Assembly (NCBI GenBank): GCA_937887565.1
Contig: CALABS010000044.1
Span: 62,001 to 126,000 of the forward strand
Direction of reading: 5' to 3'
Origin: an uncultured Rhodospirillaceae bacterium
GTDB lineage: Bacteria; Pseudomonadota; Alphaproteobacteria; Rhodospirillales; Magnetospirillaceae
DNA length: 64,000 nt
Positions 1-7,196 of the stretch are shown piece by piece. How positions within the stretch are numbered: position 1 is the stretch's first letter; each line of letters opens with the position of its first letter. The position numbers and the translations under genes were made by a program. The notes beneath the pieces are model-generated. The model saw only the letters and a program-made list of their open reading frames with translations, ran no database searches and had not been told where the DNA came from.

Positions 1-1
1 C

Positions 2-319
2 GTCGTCATCGAGTGCCTCGACTTCGGAGCCTTCCTGACCCGCTACGACCGCCCGGGCACGCTGTTCTACCTCGACCCGCCGTACCAGGGCTCCGAGGGC
101 TATTACGGGAAGGAGTTGTTCGGCCGGGCCGACTTCGAGCGGCTGGCCAGGACGCTGAAGGGGCTCAAGGGCCGCTTCATTCTGTCGATCAACGACACCC
201 CCGAGATCCGCGCCACCTTCGACGGCTTCGAGATGCGCGAGGTCACCACGACCTACTCGGTCGAGGGCCGGGGCAAAGCCAAGACTGCCTCCGAGCTGTT
301 GATCCTCGGCGGCGCCTAG
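2..319 (+). CDS. DNA adenine methylase, D12 class (Dam-like), C-terminal part, truncated by window start
   Basis: Reading from base 2 gives 105 residues of a class D12 N6-adenine DNA methyltransferase. The catalytic DPPY motif is at residues 25-28 of the fragment, preceded by a hydrophobic strand (LFYL). After it come the usual strand-helix elements, including ILSINDTPE, and a YSVEGRGKAK segment typical of the family's C-terminal part. The N-terminal SAM-binding FxGxG region lies outside the window. Stand-alone D12 methylases in accessory DNA are usually phage-borne and protect element DNA or alter replication and packaging. The gene ends just before a nested hairpin. Family is certain; phage origin is inferred from the neighbouring tRNA and small ORF. 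Confidence 0.85.
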   Translation, partial: VVIECLDFGAFLTRYDRPGTLFYLDPPYQGSEGYYGKELFGRADFERLARTLKGLKGRFILSINDTPEIRATFDGFEMREVTTTYSVEGRGKAKTASELLILGGA

Positions 320-344
320 GTCAGGCTGTTTGACATCGTGAAGT

Positions 345-394
345 CCCTCCCGAGGGGGTTTCTCTCAGGTGCGTCCTGAGACCTTCTCGGGAGG
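345..394 (+). terminator. Nested hairpin after the methylase gene
   Basis: The outer arms CCTCCCGAG (346-354) and CTCGGGAGG (386-394) are perfect complements. Inside them CTCAGG (364-369) pairs with CCTGAG (375-380). The sequence continues with CTTTTG, a short T-run. It sits between the methylase stop and the next small ORF, so it is most likely an intrinsic terminator. Confidence 0.5.
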
Positions 395-413
395 CTTTTG
401 AGAGGGGCGCCCC

Positions 414-611
414 ATGGCCGAGGAAGAGGTTACAGAGCGCATCGCCCGGATGGCGGCGGAACTGATCGTCGCGGAGGCGAGAGCCACCGGCTTCGGGTTC
501 CGGCCCGGCCACCATGTGTCCACGTCAACCACCGCCCTGGCCAGGACGCTCACCATGGCCGCCGAGGTCTTCATCACCACCCACATGCGGCACAAGGACG
601 GGGGCAATTAG
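414..611 (+). CDS. Small hypothetical protein of the phage-like region
   Basis: A 65-residue ORF beginning with ATG, largely helical and acidic at the N-terminus (MAEEEVTERIARMAAELIV) with a His-rich end. A GAGAGGGG purine run lies about 10 bases upstream. It has no recognisable domain. It follows the methylase by about 95 bp and could be a small phage cargo gene. Coding status is not certain because long open frames are common at this GC content. Confidence 0.4.
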   Translation: MAEEEVTERIARMAAELIVAEARATGFGFRPGHHVSTSTTALARTLTMAAEVFITTHMRHKDGGN

Positions 612-615
612 TGGA

Positions 616-654
616 CCAAAACCATGTGTCGCTCGAGCCAAAATCAAGTGTCGC
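616..654 (+). repeat. Pair of 17-bp direct repeats resembling an IS21-family end
   Basis: CCAAAACCATGTGTCGC (616-632) and CCAAAATCAAGTGTCGC (638-654) match at 15 of 17 positions with starts 22 bp apart. IS21-family elements carry multiple short repeats of this kind at their ends. No istA or istB gene is present, so this would be a relic or solo end. The flanking 655-876 shows no convincing ORF. Confidence 0.35.
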
Positions 655-876
655 GCTACAGATGCCGCGCGGTTTGAAGGAGGTTGAGGCTGTCGGGCAG
701 GGAAGGGGTTCTTAGGTCGGCAGCCTTGTCCACGCAGCCATGGCGGGCGGTGACAGGGGCAGCGCCAGCGCCAGCGGCCGCAGCTTGATGGCTGCGGTTG
801 TCACGAATATCCTGACAACTCTTGTCCGGAAATTTTGAAAAGTTCATGGAAAACGTTAGGAAAATCAGAGGGTAGA

Positions 877-951
877 TGGTGGGCGATGTAGGGATTGAAC
901 CTACGACCCCACCCGTGTGAAGGGTGTGCTCTCCCGCTGAGCTAATCGCCC
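877..951 (-). tRNA. tRNA-Val (anticodon CAC)
   Basis: Read on the minus strand, a full cloverleaf is visible. The acceptor arms GGGCGAT and ATCGCCC pair. The D-arm follows, then an anticodon stem CACCC/GGGTG around the loop TTCACAC (anticodon CAC). The T-arm is GTAGG/CCTAC with loop TTCAATC. The 3' ACCA (discriminator A plus CCA) is encoded at 877-880. It stands alone. A second copy of only its 5' half lies at 1070-1113. Confidence 0.93.
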
Positions 952-955
952 ATCT
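912..955 (-). repeat. 44-bp direct repeat, copy 1 (5' half of tRNA-Val plus leader)
   Basis: Bases 912-955 are identical to 1070-1113. The repeat covers the 5' acceptor strand, D-arm, anticodon loop and most of the anticodon stem of the tRNA, plus four bases of 5' leader. Both flanks diverge at once, which points to recombination or a segmental duplication. Confidence 0.85.
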
Positions 956-1069
956 ACCATCACAACCGCCGATGTATCCGACGGCTCTGGTGGGACATTC
1001 CCGGCACTTGTCCGGAAATCTGTCCCGACACTTTCCTCCGAGACCGGCGGCTTGCCTGCCTGGAGAACT

Positions 1070-1113
1070 CCCGTGTGAAGGGTGTGCTCTCCCGCTGAGC
1101 TAATCGCCCATCT
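1070..1113 (-). pseudogene. Truncated tRNA-Val(CAC), 5' half only (44-bp repeat copy 2)
   Basis: This copy carries the tRNA from its 5' end to the anticodon stem, then runs into unrelated sequence, so it has no T-arm, no 3' acceptor strand and no CCA. It cannot fold as a tRNA. It lies upstream, in transcription direction, of the intact gene, and could share or separate it from the original promoter. It is likely an attachment-site scar. Confidence 0.75.
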
Positions 1114-1197
1114 CTCCGAGGCGCGCTCTGGCGCCGGCTCCCGTGAGGGAGGGCCGCTTTATAGGGGGCGGGGCGGGGGGCTGTCAAGCGGGTGTTT

Positions 1198-1779
1198 TCA
1201 GGCGGTGTCGCGGTCGATGACGCGGGGCACGCTGGGGGGCGCGTAGGCCGCGAAGCGGGCCAGCAGGGCGGCCGGGTCCTCTTCCACCGCCACCATGGCG
1301 CGGTGACGCTCCCTCAGGAAGCCCTCGGCCACCATGTGGTCGAGGAAGGTGTGCAGATGGCCGTAGTAACCGGCCACGTCCAGGAAGCCCAGCGGCTTGG
1401 GGTGCAGGCCCAGCTGGCCCCAGGTCCACACCTCGAACAGCTCCTCCATGGTGCCGATGCCGCCCGGCAGGGCGATGAAGCCGTCGGACAGCTCGGCCAT
1501 CAGCGCCTTGCGCTCGTGCATGGAGCCGACCACGTGCAGGGCGGAAAGGTCGAGGTTGCCGACCTCGAACTTCATCAGCGCCTCGGGGATGACGCCGACC
1601 ACCTCGGCGCCGCCCGTGAGCGCCGCGTTGGCGACCTCGCCCATCAGGCCGATATTGCCGCCGCCATAGACCAGCCCGATGCCGCGTTCGGCCAGCATCC
1701 GGCCGAGCGCGCGGGCCGCCTCGGCGTAGACCGGCTTGGCGCCCATGCTGGAGCCGCAGAAGACGCACAGGCGCTTCAT
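1198..1779 (-). CDS. LOG-family Rossmann-fold protein (TIGR00730, cytokinin riboside 5'-monophosphate phosphoribohydrolase-like)
   Basis: About 193 residues, the usual size for the family formerly called lysine decarboxylase-like. The N-terminal KRLCVFCGSS strand is followed by a glycine-rich YGGGNIGLMG loop (near residues 38-47) and the signature PGGIGTMEE (near residues 105-113), with MHERKALM before it. Family members hydrolyse nucleoside 5'-monophosphates to the free base and ribose 5-phosphate. In a non-plant-associated bacterium the role is probably nucleotide salvage or housekeeping. The start ATG overlaps the thiE stop; an adjacent in-frame ATG one codon upstream is equally possible. 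It is the last gene of a run with the aldolase and thiE. Confidence 0.85.
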   Translation of the reverse strand: MKRLCVFCGSSMGAKPVYAEAARALGRMLAERGIGLVYGGGNIGLMGEVANAALTGGAEVVGVIPEALMKFEVGNLDLSALHVVGSMHERKALMAELSDGFIALPGGIGTMEELFEVWTWGQLGLHPKPLGFLDVAGYYGHLHTFLDHMVAEGFLRERHRAMVAVEEDPAALLARFAAYAPPSVPRVIDRDTA

Positions 1780-2408
1780 CATCCCCCCGCGAGGATTCGG
1801 TTGAACGCCTTGACCGCCACCGCCGGACCCTCGGGATGGTTCCACACCCCGCCCGACACCGCCAGGAAGTCGGCGCCGGCCTCGACCAGGAGGCGGCAGT
1901 TGTCGACGGTGATGCCGCCGATGGCGACGCAAGGCACGGTGAACAGGTCGTGCCACCAAGCCAGCAGCTCCGGCTCGGCGGTGAATTTCGCCTCCTTGGT
2001 GGAGGTGGGGAAGAAGGCGCCGAAGGCGACGTAGTCGGCGCCGCGGTCCCCGGCCTCCATGGCCAAGTGGCGCGAATTGTGGCAGGTGACGCCGACGATG
2101 CCGTCGGCTCCCACCGCCTTGCGGGCCTCGGCATAGGAGGCGTCCTGCTGGCCGACATGGACGCCGTCGCAGCCGGTCTCGAAGGCGAGGTCGGGGCGGT
2201 CGTTGAGGATCACCGCGACGCCGCGCCGCTGGGCCGGCGGCCGCAGCACGTCGATGGCGCGTACCAGCGCCTCGTCGTCCAGGTCCTTGAGGCGGATCTG
2301 GACGCTGGCGACGTCGCCGGCGTCCAGGGCGGCCTCCCAGGTCGCGACCCAGGCGAAGGGATCGTCGATGCGCGGCGGGGTGATCAGATAGAGGCGGCAG
2401 TCGCTCAA
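1779..2408 (-). CDS. thiE: Thiamine phosphate synthase
   Basis: A 209-residue TIM-barrel enzyme that joins the pyrimidine diphosphate (HMP-PP) and thiazole phosphate moieties to make thiamine monophosphate. Visible family signs are the N-terminal LYLITPP, QIRLKD on an early strand, NDRPD with GVHVGQQD, GVTCHNSRH, the loop YVAFGAFFPTSTK, and the phosphate-binding end IGGIT...AVSGGV. The start is a TTG one base after the aldolase stop, with GGAAAGG upstream, so translation is probably coupled to the aldolase gene. No other thi genes and no TPP riboswitch are nearby. Confidence 0.9.
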   Translation of the reverse strand: MSDCRLYLITPPRIDDPFAWVATWEAALDAGDVASVQIRLKDLDDEALVRAIDVLRPPAQRRGVAVILNDRPDLAFETGCDGVHVGQQDASYAEARKAVGADGIVGVTCHNSRHLAMEAGDRGADYVAFGAFFPTSTKEAKFTAEPELLAWWHDLFTVPCVAIGGITVDNCRLLVEAGADFLAVSGGVWNHPEGPAVAVKAFNRILAGG

Positions 2409-2409
2409 G

Positions 2410-3342
2410 TCAGGCCTTTCCGGCTAGAATGTCCTGGATCGTGCCCAGCATGGCGAGCGCCTGGTCGCGCGGGCGCTGGAAACTGTTGCGCCCGATGATC
2501 GACCCGAAGCCGCCGCCGTCGCGGATGGCCCTGACCTCGTCGTAGACGGCGTCGAGATCCGCCTTGGCGGCGCCGCCCGAGAAGACGACGATCCTGCGCC
2601 CGTTGAAACACGACTGCACGACATGCGCAACCCGTTTGGCGAGGGTCGAGACGTCGATGCCGGCCTTGTCGTAGGCCTTGCGCGCCTCGTCCTGCTCGAT
2701 ATGCTCGGTGGGCAGCTTGACCTTGACCACGTGGGCGCCCAGCAGGCAGGCCATGTGGGCGCCATAGGCGATGACGTCGATGGCGGTCTCGCCCTTGGCG
2801 GACAGCTCGCCGCCGCGCGGATAGGACCACACCACGCTGGCGAGGCCGGCGTCCTTGGCCTCGGCGATCATCTCGCGCAGGTCCTCGAACATGGTGTAGG
2901 CGGTGTCCGAGCCGGGATAGATGGTGAAGCCGATGGCGGCGCAGCCCAGCCTGAGCGCGTCGCGCACCCCGGCGGTCACCGCCTGGGTGGCGCCCTGCTT
3001 GTCGCGGGACAGCGAATTGGCCGAATTGACCTTGAGGATCAGCGGAACGTCGCCGGCGAAGGTGTCGGCGCCGGCCTCCAAAGCCCCCAAGGGCGCCGCA
3101 TAGGCGTTGCAGCCGGACTCGATGGCGAGCCGATAGTGGTAATGCGGATCGTAGGCGGGCGGGTTGGCGGCGAAGCTGCGGGCCGGGCCGTGCTCGAAGC
3201 CCTGGTCCACCGGCAGGATCACCAACTTGCCGCTGCCGCCCACGCGGCCGGCCATCAGAATACGGGCCAGGTTGGCCTTGGTGCCGGGATTGTCGCTCTC
3301 GTAATGCGCCAGGATGCGGCGGACGGTCTCGGTGGTCTGCAT
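2410..3342 (-). CDS. Class I fructose-bisphosphate aldolase, DhnA/archaeal type
   Basis: A 310-residue (beta/alpha)8 Schiff-base aldolase that interconverts fructose 1,6-bisphosphate with dihydroxyacetone phosphate and glyceraldehyde 3-phosphate. DhnA-family features are LPVDQGFEHGP (residues 43-53), the strand GFTIYPGSD, and VVKVKLP near residues 205-211 with a candidate Schiff-base lysine. The phosphate-binding FSGG and IIGRNSFQRP segments lie near the C-terminus. ATG start. It is the first gene of a tight three-gene run with thiE and the LOG protein. The function of the run as a unit is not obvious. Confidence 0.88.
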   Translation of the reverse strand: MQTTETVRRILAHYESDNPGTKANLARILMAGRVGGSGKLVILPVDQGFEHGPARSFAANPPAYDPHYHYRLAIESGCNAYAAPLGALEAGADTFAGDVPLILKVNSANSLSRDKQGATQAVTAGVRDALRLGCAAIGFTIYPGSDTAYTMFEDLREMIAEAKDAGLASVVWSYPRGGELSAKGETAIDVIAYGAHMACLLGAHVVKVKLPTEHIEQDEARKAYDKAGIDVSTLAKRVAHVVQSCFNGRRIVVFSGGAAKADLDAVYDEVRAIRDGGGFGSIIGRNSFQRPRDQALAMLGTIQDILAGKA

Positions 3343-3393
3343 GGCGTCTGCTCCCTGCTGTGCCTGATAGCCCAGATGGGAGCGGCCGCGCGC

Positions 3394-3690
3394 TTATTGA
3401 ACCACGCGCACGCCCGCCTGGTCGGCGATGGCGCGGATCTTCGCCACCGTCTCGGGGGCGGCGTCGACGCGGATGCAGGGGATGCCGTCGCGGATGGCGG
3501 CCAGGGCCAGGCCCGGAAAGGGGCCGCAATCGAGCACCGAATCGAACCGGCCGAATTCCGCCGCCAGCACCGCCAGCACTTCGCGCCACCAGCCGATGCC
3601 GTGATGGCCGGCGGCCCCCGGCGGGCTTTCCAGCATGGTGGCCCCGGCCGCCAGCGCGGCGCGGGCCTCCTCCAGCGAGGCGACGATCAT
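3394..3690 (-). CDS. Hypothetical protein, 98 residues
   Basis: A small soluble protein of alternating helix and strand. Hydrophobic strands such as SVLDCGPFPGLAL and CIRVDAAPETVAKIRAIADQAGVRVV suggest a compact alpha/beta fold. It starts with ATG and lies about 50 bp upstream of the aldolase in the same direction, so it may lead that operon. I do not recognise a family. The reading frame has a natural protein-like composition, which supports a real gene. Confidence 0.6.
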   Translation of the reverse strand: MIVASLEEARAALAAGATMLESPPGAAGHHGIGWWREVLAVLAAEFGRFDSVLDCGPFPGLALAAIRDGIPCIRVDAAPETVAKIRAIADQAGVRVVQ

Positions 3691-3822
3691 GGGCTTCCCT
3701 TGGCGTCGGATGGAGTTGCACCCCCAGGCTAGCGTCGGCCCGCAACCCCTTCAAGCGTTTGACTTGCGGGCGCTTCGGTCCTAACCTCGCCGCCGGATCG
3801 GAACCTTCCGGGGGGGCTTCGC

Positions 3823-4047
3823 GTGAGCGGATCATTGCAGCGCACCGATGCGGCGGTGAAGCGGCTGGGCGCCGCCATCGACCGTCTTGAGGCGGCATCC
3901 GCGCGGGTTGGCGCCGGCGACCTGTTGCTGGCCGGCGAACTGCGCGACGCCCGCGACAACTACGCCGCCCTCGAGGACACCAGCCGGGTGGTCGCCCAGC
4001 GGCTGGACGCCGCCATCGACCGGCTGCGCACCCTGCTGGAGGACTAG
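3823..4047 (+). CDS. Small coiled-coil protein (DUF4164-like) upstream of zapA
   Basis: A 74-residue, almost wholly helical protein with heptad-like leucine, alanine and valine spacing (VKRLGAAIDRLEAAS, VVAQRLDAAIDRLRTLLED). Short coiled-coil proteins next to zapA are common in alphaproteobacteria and are annotated DUF4164. A cell-division role is inferred from position only. The start is GTG, with a G-rich run just upstream. zapA follows after 3 bp, so the two are surely cotranscribed. Confidence 0.65.
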   Translation: MSGSLQRTDAAVKRLGAAIDRLEAASARVGAGDLLLAGELRDARDNYAALEDTSRVVAQRLDAAIDRLRTLLED

Positions 4048-4050
4048 GCG

Positions 4051-4377
4051 GTGGCCCTCGTCAACCTGACCATCAACGGCCGCGTCCACGAGATCGCCTG
4101 CGACGACGGCCAGGTCGAGCGGGTGACCGAGCTGGGGCGCGAGGTGGACGTCCGCGCCCAATCCCTTCTGCGGCAGGTCGGCGCCGTGCCCGACGCCCGC
4201 CTGCTGGTGATGGTGGCGCTGATGCTGGCCGACGAGCTGGCCGAGGCCAAGGCCGACCTGGGCCGGGTGGGGTCGGAGGTCGCCGCCGCCATGGACGGCG
4301 ACTCCCGTCTCGCCGACGGCATCGAGACCCTGGCGGCGCGCATCGAGGGCATTGCGGAACGCCTGGAAAGGGCCTAG
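4051..4377 (+). CDS. zapA: Cell division protein ZapA
   Basis: 108 residues. The N-terminal globular part (VNLTINGRVHEIACDDGQVERVTELGREVDVRAQSLLRQVG) is the typical ZapA beta-beta-alpha head. It is followed by a long helix (LLVMVALMLADELAEAKADLG) that forms the tetrameric coiled coil. ZapA binds FtsZ and bundles filaments at the division site. The start is GTG, 3 bp after the upstream coiled-coil gene. The 3' end carries the predicted promoter of the following 6S RNA, the same zapA-ssrS-5-FCL order seen in many proteobacteria. Confidence 0.88.
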   Translation: MALVNLTINGRVHEIACDDGQVERVTELGREVDVRAQSLLRQVGAVPDARLLVMVALMLADELAEAKADLGRVGSEVAAAMDGDSRLADGIETLAARIEGIAERLERA

Positions 4378-4380
4378 ATT
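4352..4380 (+). promoter_or_regulatory. Sigma-70-type promoter of the 6S RNA
   Basis: TTGCGG (4352-4357) and TAGATT (4375-4380) are separated by 17 bp. They overlap the end of zapA and would start RNA near 4387, matching the expected 5' end of 6S RNA. Confidence 0.5.
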
Positions 4381-4386
4381 CATCCC

Positions 4387-4556
4387 AGGAGCGGATTGCT
4401 GCACGGTGCGTCAGGCAGTCTTGTCCCTGGGGCCGATAGTTGTACCTCTTGGGAGCTGTCCCTGGCCGGGCCGTGGCCCGGTTACATGGCGCCCACCTGC
4501 ACATGCAGGCCACAGGAGGACACGCAAACGCCAACGGCCGAGGCGGCACCGCTCCC
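4387..4556 (+). ncRNA. ssrS: 6S RNA (candidate, ends approximate)
   Basis: This non-coding interval between zapA and the 5-formyltetrahydrofolate cyclo-ligase gene is the classic place for 6S RNA. It is about 170 nt. CGGTGC near the 5' end (4404-4409) can pair with GCACCG near the 3' end (4546-4551) as a closing stem. The middle contains several GC-rich hairpins, including GGCCGGGCC/GGCCCGG and CCTGCACATGCAGG. 6S RNA binds sigma-70 RNA polymerase holoenzyme in stationary phase. The call rests on synteny, length and partial pairing; ends are estimates. Confidence 0.65.
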
Positions 4557-4563
4557 TCCTTCC

Positions 4564-5142
4564 ATGACACGCCATCCTTCCATCGACACCGAAAAGAAAC
4601 GTCTGCGCGCCGAGGGCCGTGCCGCCCGCCGGCGCGCCTTCGCCGAGCTGGGCGCCGGCGCCGGCGAGCGCCTGGCGGCGCTGGCGGCGCTGCTGCCGAC
4701 CGGCTCGGTGGCGGGATACTGGCCGTTTCCCGACGAGATCGATCCGCGCCCGTTGATGCTGGTATTGGCGCGGCAAGGGCGGCGGCTGGCGCTGCCGGTG
4801 GTGGTCGAGCGCGACCGCCACCTGGACTTCCGCGCCTGGAGTCCGGGCGACGACCTCGAGGCCGGCGATCACGGCACCTGGCATCCGTATCCGTCGGCGC
4901 CGCTGGTGGTGCCCGACGTGGTCCTGGTGCCGCTGTTGGCCTTCGACCGCGCCGGCTGGCGGCTTGGCTACGGCGGCGGCTATTACGACCGCACGCTCCA
5001 GGGCTTGCGCCGCGCCGCGCCCGTGACCACCATAGGCATAGGCTTCGCGGCCCAGGAGGTGATGACGGTGCCCCATGACGGTCACGACCAGCGCCTGGAC
5101 TGGATCGCGACCGAAACCGGACTGATCGAGGTGACGGCGTGA
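4564..5142 (+). CDS. 5-formyltetrahydrofolate cyclo-ligase
   Basis: 192 residues. It converts 5-formyl-THF to 5,10-methenyl-THF using ATP. The basic N-terminus (KKRLRAEGRAARRRAFAEL) and the motif LGYGGGYYDRTL near residue 140 are diagnostic, with LVPLLAFDRAGWRLG just before. The ATG at 4564 is chosen because the upstream in-frame stretch belongs to the 6S RNA. Its link to 6S RNA in one transcript is conserved across proteobacteria. The stop overlaps the start of the phosphoesterase gene by 4 bases. Confidence 0.88.
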   Translation: MTRHPSIDTEKKRLRAEGRAARRRAFAELGAGAGERLAALAALLPTGSVAGYWPFPDEIDPRPLMLVLARQGRRLALPVVVERDRHLDFRAWSPGDDLEAGDHGTWHPYPSAPLVVPDVVLVPLLAFDRAGWRLGYGGGYYDRTLQGLRRAAPVTTIGIGFAAQEVMTVPHDGHDQRLDWIATETGLIEVTA

Positions 5143-5954
5143 GACTTCTGTATCTGGGCGATGTGGTGGGTCGGTCGGGACGCGACGCGGCGATCGAGCG
5201 GCTGCCCGACATCCGCCGACGCCTGGAGTTGGACTTCGTGGTGGTCAACGGCGAGAACGCCGCCCACGGCTTCGGCATCACCCCCAAGATTGCCGAGGAC
5301 TTCTACGCCGCCGGCGCCGACGTGGTGACCACCGGCAACCACGCCTGGGACCAGCGCGAGGTGCTGGCCTATATCGATTCCGATCCCCGCCTGCTGCGCC
5401 CCCTCAACTATCCCGCCGGCACTCCCGGCAAGGGCGCGGGCGTCTATCCGGCCCCGCGCGGCAGGAAGGTGGCGGTCATCCAGGTGATGGGGCGGCTGTT
5501 CATGGACCCGCTCGACGACCCCTTCGCGGCGGTCGAAAGGGAATTGGCCAAGCTCCGCATGGGGGCGGGCGGAGCGGATGCCGTCATCGTCGACATCCAC
5601 GCCGAGGCCACCAGCGAGAAGATGGCCATGGGCCATAGCTGCGACGGCCGGGTGTCGCTGGTGGTCGGCAGCCACTCCCACATCCCCACCGCCGATGCCC
5701 AGATCCTGCCGGGCGGCACCGCCTACCAGACCGATGCCGGCATGTGCGGCGACTACGATTCGGTCATCGGCATGAAGAAGGACGCCGCCATCCATAAATT
5801 CGTCCGCAAGATCCCCGGAGAGCGCCTGTCGCCCGCCGACGGCGACGCCACCGTGTGCGGCGTGTTCGTCGAGACCGACGACCGCTCGGGCCTCGCCGTC
5901 CGGGTGGTGCCGTTGCGCCTGGGCGGCCGGCTCAGGGAAATCTGGCCGGTCTGA
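5139..5954 (+). CDS. TIGR00282-family metallophosphoesterase (YmdB-like)
   Basis: A 271-residue calcineurin-like phosphoesterase. The metal site is visible as GDVVG near residue 7, NGEN (37-40), GNHAWD (67-72), and SHSHIPTADAQILPGGTAYQTDAGMCG near residue 176. YmdB of Bacillus has 2',3'-cyclic nucleotide phosphodiesterase activity and affects global gene expression. The alphaproteobacterial role is not established. The GTG start overlaps the cyclo-ligase stop by 4 bases, so the genes are translationally coupled. Confidence 0.85.
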   Translation: MRLLYLGDVVGRSGRDAAIERLPDIRRRLELDFVVVNGENAAHGFGITPKIAEDFYAAGADVVTTGNHAWDQREVLAYIDSDPRLLRPLNYPAGTPGKGAGVYPAPRGRKVAVIQVMGRLFMDPLDDPFAAVERELAKLRMGAGGADAVIVDIHAEATSEKMAMGHSCDGRVSLVVGSHSHIPTADAQILPGGTAYQTDAGMCGDYDSVIGMKKDAAIHKFVRKIPGERLSPADGDATVCGVFVETDDRSGLAVRVVPLRLGGRLREIWPV

Positions 5955-6585
5955 CCAGGCGGCGTCCGGCCACCGCGCCCAGCCCGGTCAGCAGCGCCAC
6001 CGTGCCCAGGTGCCAGACCAGGGCGGTGACGGCGGCGTCCTCCTCGTGACTGAGGCTGAGTCCGGCCGAGGCCAGCGAGGCGGCGGCCAGCGCCGCCAGG
6101 GCGCCGGTGCGGGCGGGATGGAAGCCGGCGCCGCGCCGGGCCATCACCACCATGACGGCGATGGGCACCACGCTGGTGGCGACGACCTCGGGCAGGCAGA
6201 CCGGCGTCCACATCCGGTCCGCCAGCCCGGCGGCGCCCCAGGCCAGCCATTCCCGCCAGCAGCCCTCGCCCACCGAGGCCAGCCAGACCATTGCCGGCGC
6301 CAGCGGCAGGGCCAGCCGCCACGGCGGGATTCCGGGCACGGCCGAGGACAACGCGGCCCAGGCGGCCAGCAGCCCGGTCGCCAGCGCCGCGAGCTGTTCG
6401 AGCACGAAGCGCGCCTCGGCCAAGCGCTGGGCGAGATCGGGCCGGATGCCGTCGACGGCGGCGCCGGCCGCCACCACCGGCAGGGTCAGCAGCAGCCACG
6501 CTCCCATGCGTCGCGACGGCGGGGGCAGCCGCCGCACCGGGGCGGCATCGGCGGCCAGGGTCTCGATCAGGGCTTCGGTCTTCAT
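5932..6585 (-). CDS. nrsF: NrsF-type (DUF1109) membrane anti-sigma factor
   Basis: 217 residues with about six hydrophobic helices, no signal peptide and a cytosolic N-terminus, matching DUF1109/NrsF. NrsF holds its partner ECF sigma factor inactive at the membrane. In Caulobacter two conserved cysteines are needed for sensing. Here the only two cysteines outside the helices are C109 (EGCWREW) and C130 (TPVCLPEV), in the expected interhelical region. The start ATG overlaps the sigma factor stop by 4 bases. The gene ends convergently over the last bases of the phosphoesterase gene (23-bp overlap). Confidence 0.82.
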   Translation of the reverse strand: MKTEALIETLAADAAPVRRLPPPSRRMGAWLLLTLPVVAAGAAVDGIRPDLAQRLAEARFVLEQLAALATGLLAAWAALSSAVPGIPPWRLALPLAPAMVWLASVGEGCWREWLAWGAAGLADRMWTPVCLPEVVATSVVPIAVMVVMARRGAGFHPARTGALAALAAASLASAGLSLSHEEDAAVTALVWHLGTVALLTGLGAVAGRRLVRPARFP

Positions 6586-7148
6586 GGGTCGTCCCTCGCC
6601 AGGATGGCCTTCAGCGATTTGATGGCCCGGTGCACCGCCACCTTCAGGGCGCCGGGCGTCATGCCGGTGGCGGCCGACGCCTCCTCCAGCGACATCTCCC
6701 TCAGCTTCACCATCTCGACGGCCCGGCGCTGGCCCTCGGGCAGCGAGGCGACGGCGGCGCGAAGGGACGGGGCATCCACCGACTCCGTATTCGCTTCCAC
6801 CGACAAGAAGGTTTCGGGCACCTCGTCGAGGGCGCGCTCGCGGCCGCCCTGGCGGCCGTGGCGCCGCAGCCCGTCGGCGACCCGGTGGGCGACGATGGCA
6901 CCCAGCCAAGGCAGGAACGGCCGGGCGGGGTCATAGGTATGTCGGACAGCGTGCAGCGTCAGCAGAACCTCCTGGACGACGTCCTCGGAGTCCTCCGGAC
7001 GCGGCCAGCGGCGGCGGACCATGCGGCGGACCACCGGCAGCAGCTCGGCCAGCAGGCGTGCATAGGCTGCGCCGTCGCCGTCCTGCGCCGCCGCCATCCA
7101 TTCCGCCCATCGGGCCGCTTCGTCCCGTCGGTCCATGGTCTCCAGCAT
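6582..7148 (-). CDS. ECF RNA polymerase sigma factor paired with NrsF (SigF-like)
   Basis: 188 residues from the ATG at 7148 (an alternative ATG is four codons in). Region 2 is visible as EDVVQEVLLTLHAVRHTYDPARPFLPWL and region 4 as LPEGQRRAVEMVKLREMSLEEASAATGMTPGALKVAVHRAIKSLK. It forms an operon with the DUF1109 anti-sigma gene, the arrangement of the SigF/NrsF systems. These respond to heavy metals or sulfite in Caulobacter and to hypochlorite in Azospira. Longer upstream in-frame extensions lack family similarity. A matching target promoter lies across the divergent intergenic region. Confidence 0.88.
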   Translation of the reverse strand: MLETMDRRDEAARWAEWMAAAQDGDGAAYARLLAELLPVVRRMVRRRWPRPEDSEDVVQEVLLTLHAVRHTYDPARPFLPWLGAIVAHRVADGLRRHGRQGGRERALDEVPETFLSVEANTESVDAPSLRAAVASLPEGQRRAVEMVKLREMSLEEASAATGMTPGALKVAVHRAIKSLKAILARDDP

Positions 7149-7196
7149 GTGGGCGGGGTGGGCGAACAGGCAAACCGGAAATTTTTCTTTTTCGAC

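Larger units (their letters stand above)
1..955. mobile_element. Possible end of an integrated phage-like or genomic-island element next to tRNA-Val
   Basis: The left edge holds a Dam-type methylase fragment, a small orphan ORF, a nested hairpin, IS21-like repeats and then a tRNA-Val(CAC) gene. tRNA genes are common integration sites, and a 44-bp copy of the 5' half of this tRNA lies at 1070-1113. No integrase gene is visible, so the element boundary and type are inferred. The other end would lie outside the window. Confidence 0.3.

Noticed and set aside
1070..1113. A second functional tRNA-Val
   Set aside because: It lacks the T-arm, 3' acceptor strand and CCA, so it cannot fold.
2410..2412. 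TPP riboswitch before thiE
   Set aside because: There is only one base between the aldolase stop and the thiE start; no leader exists.
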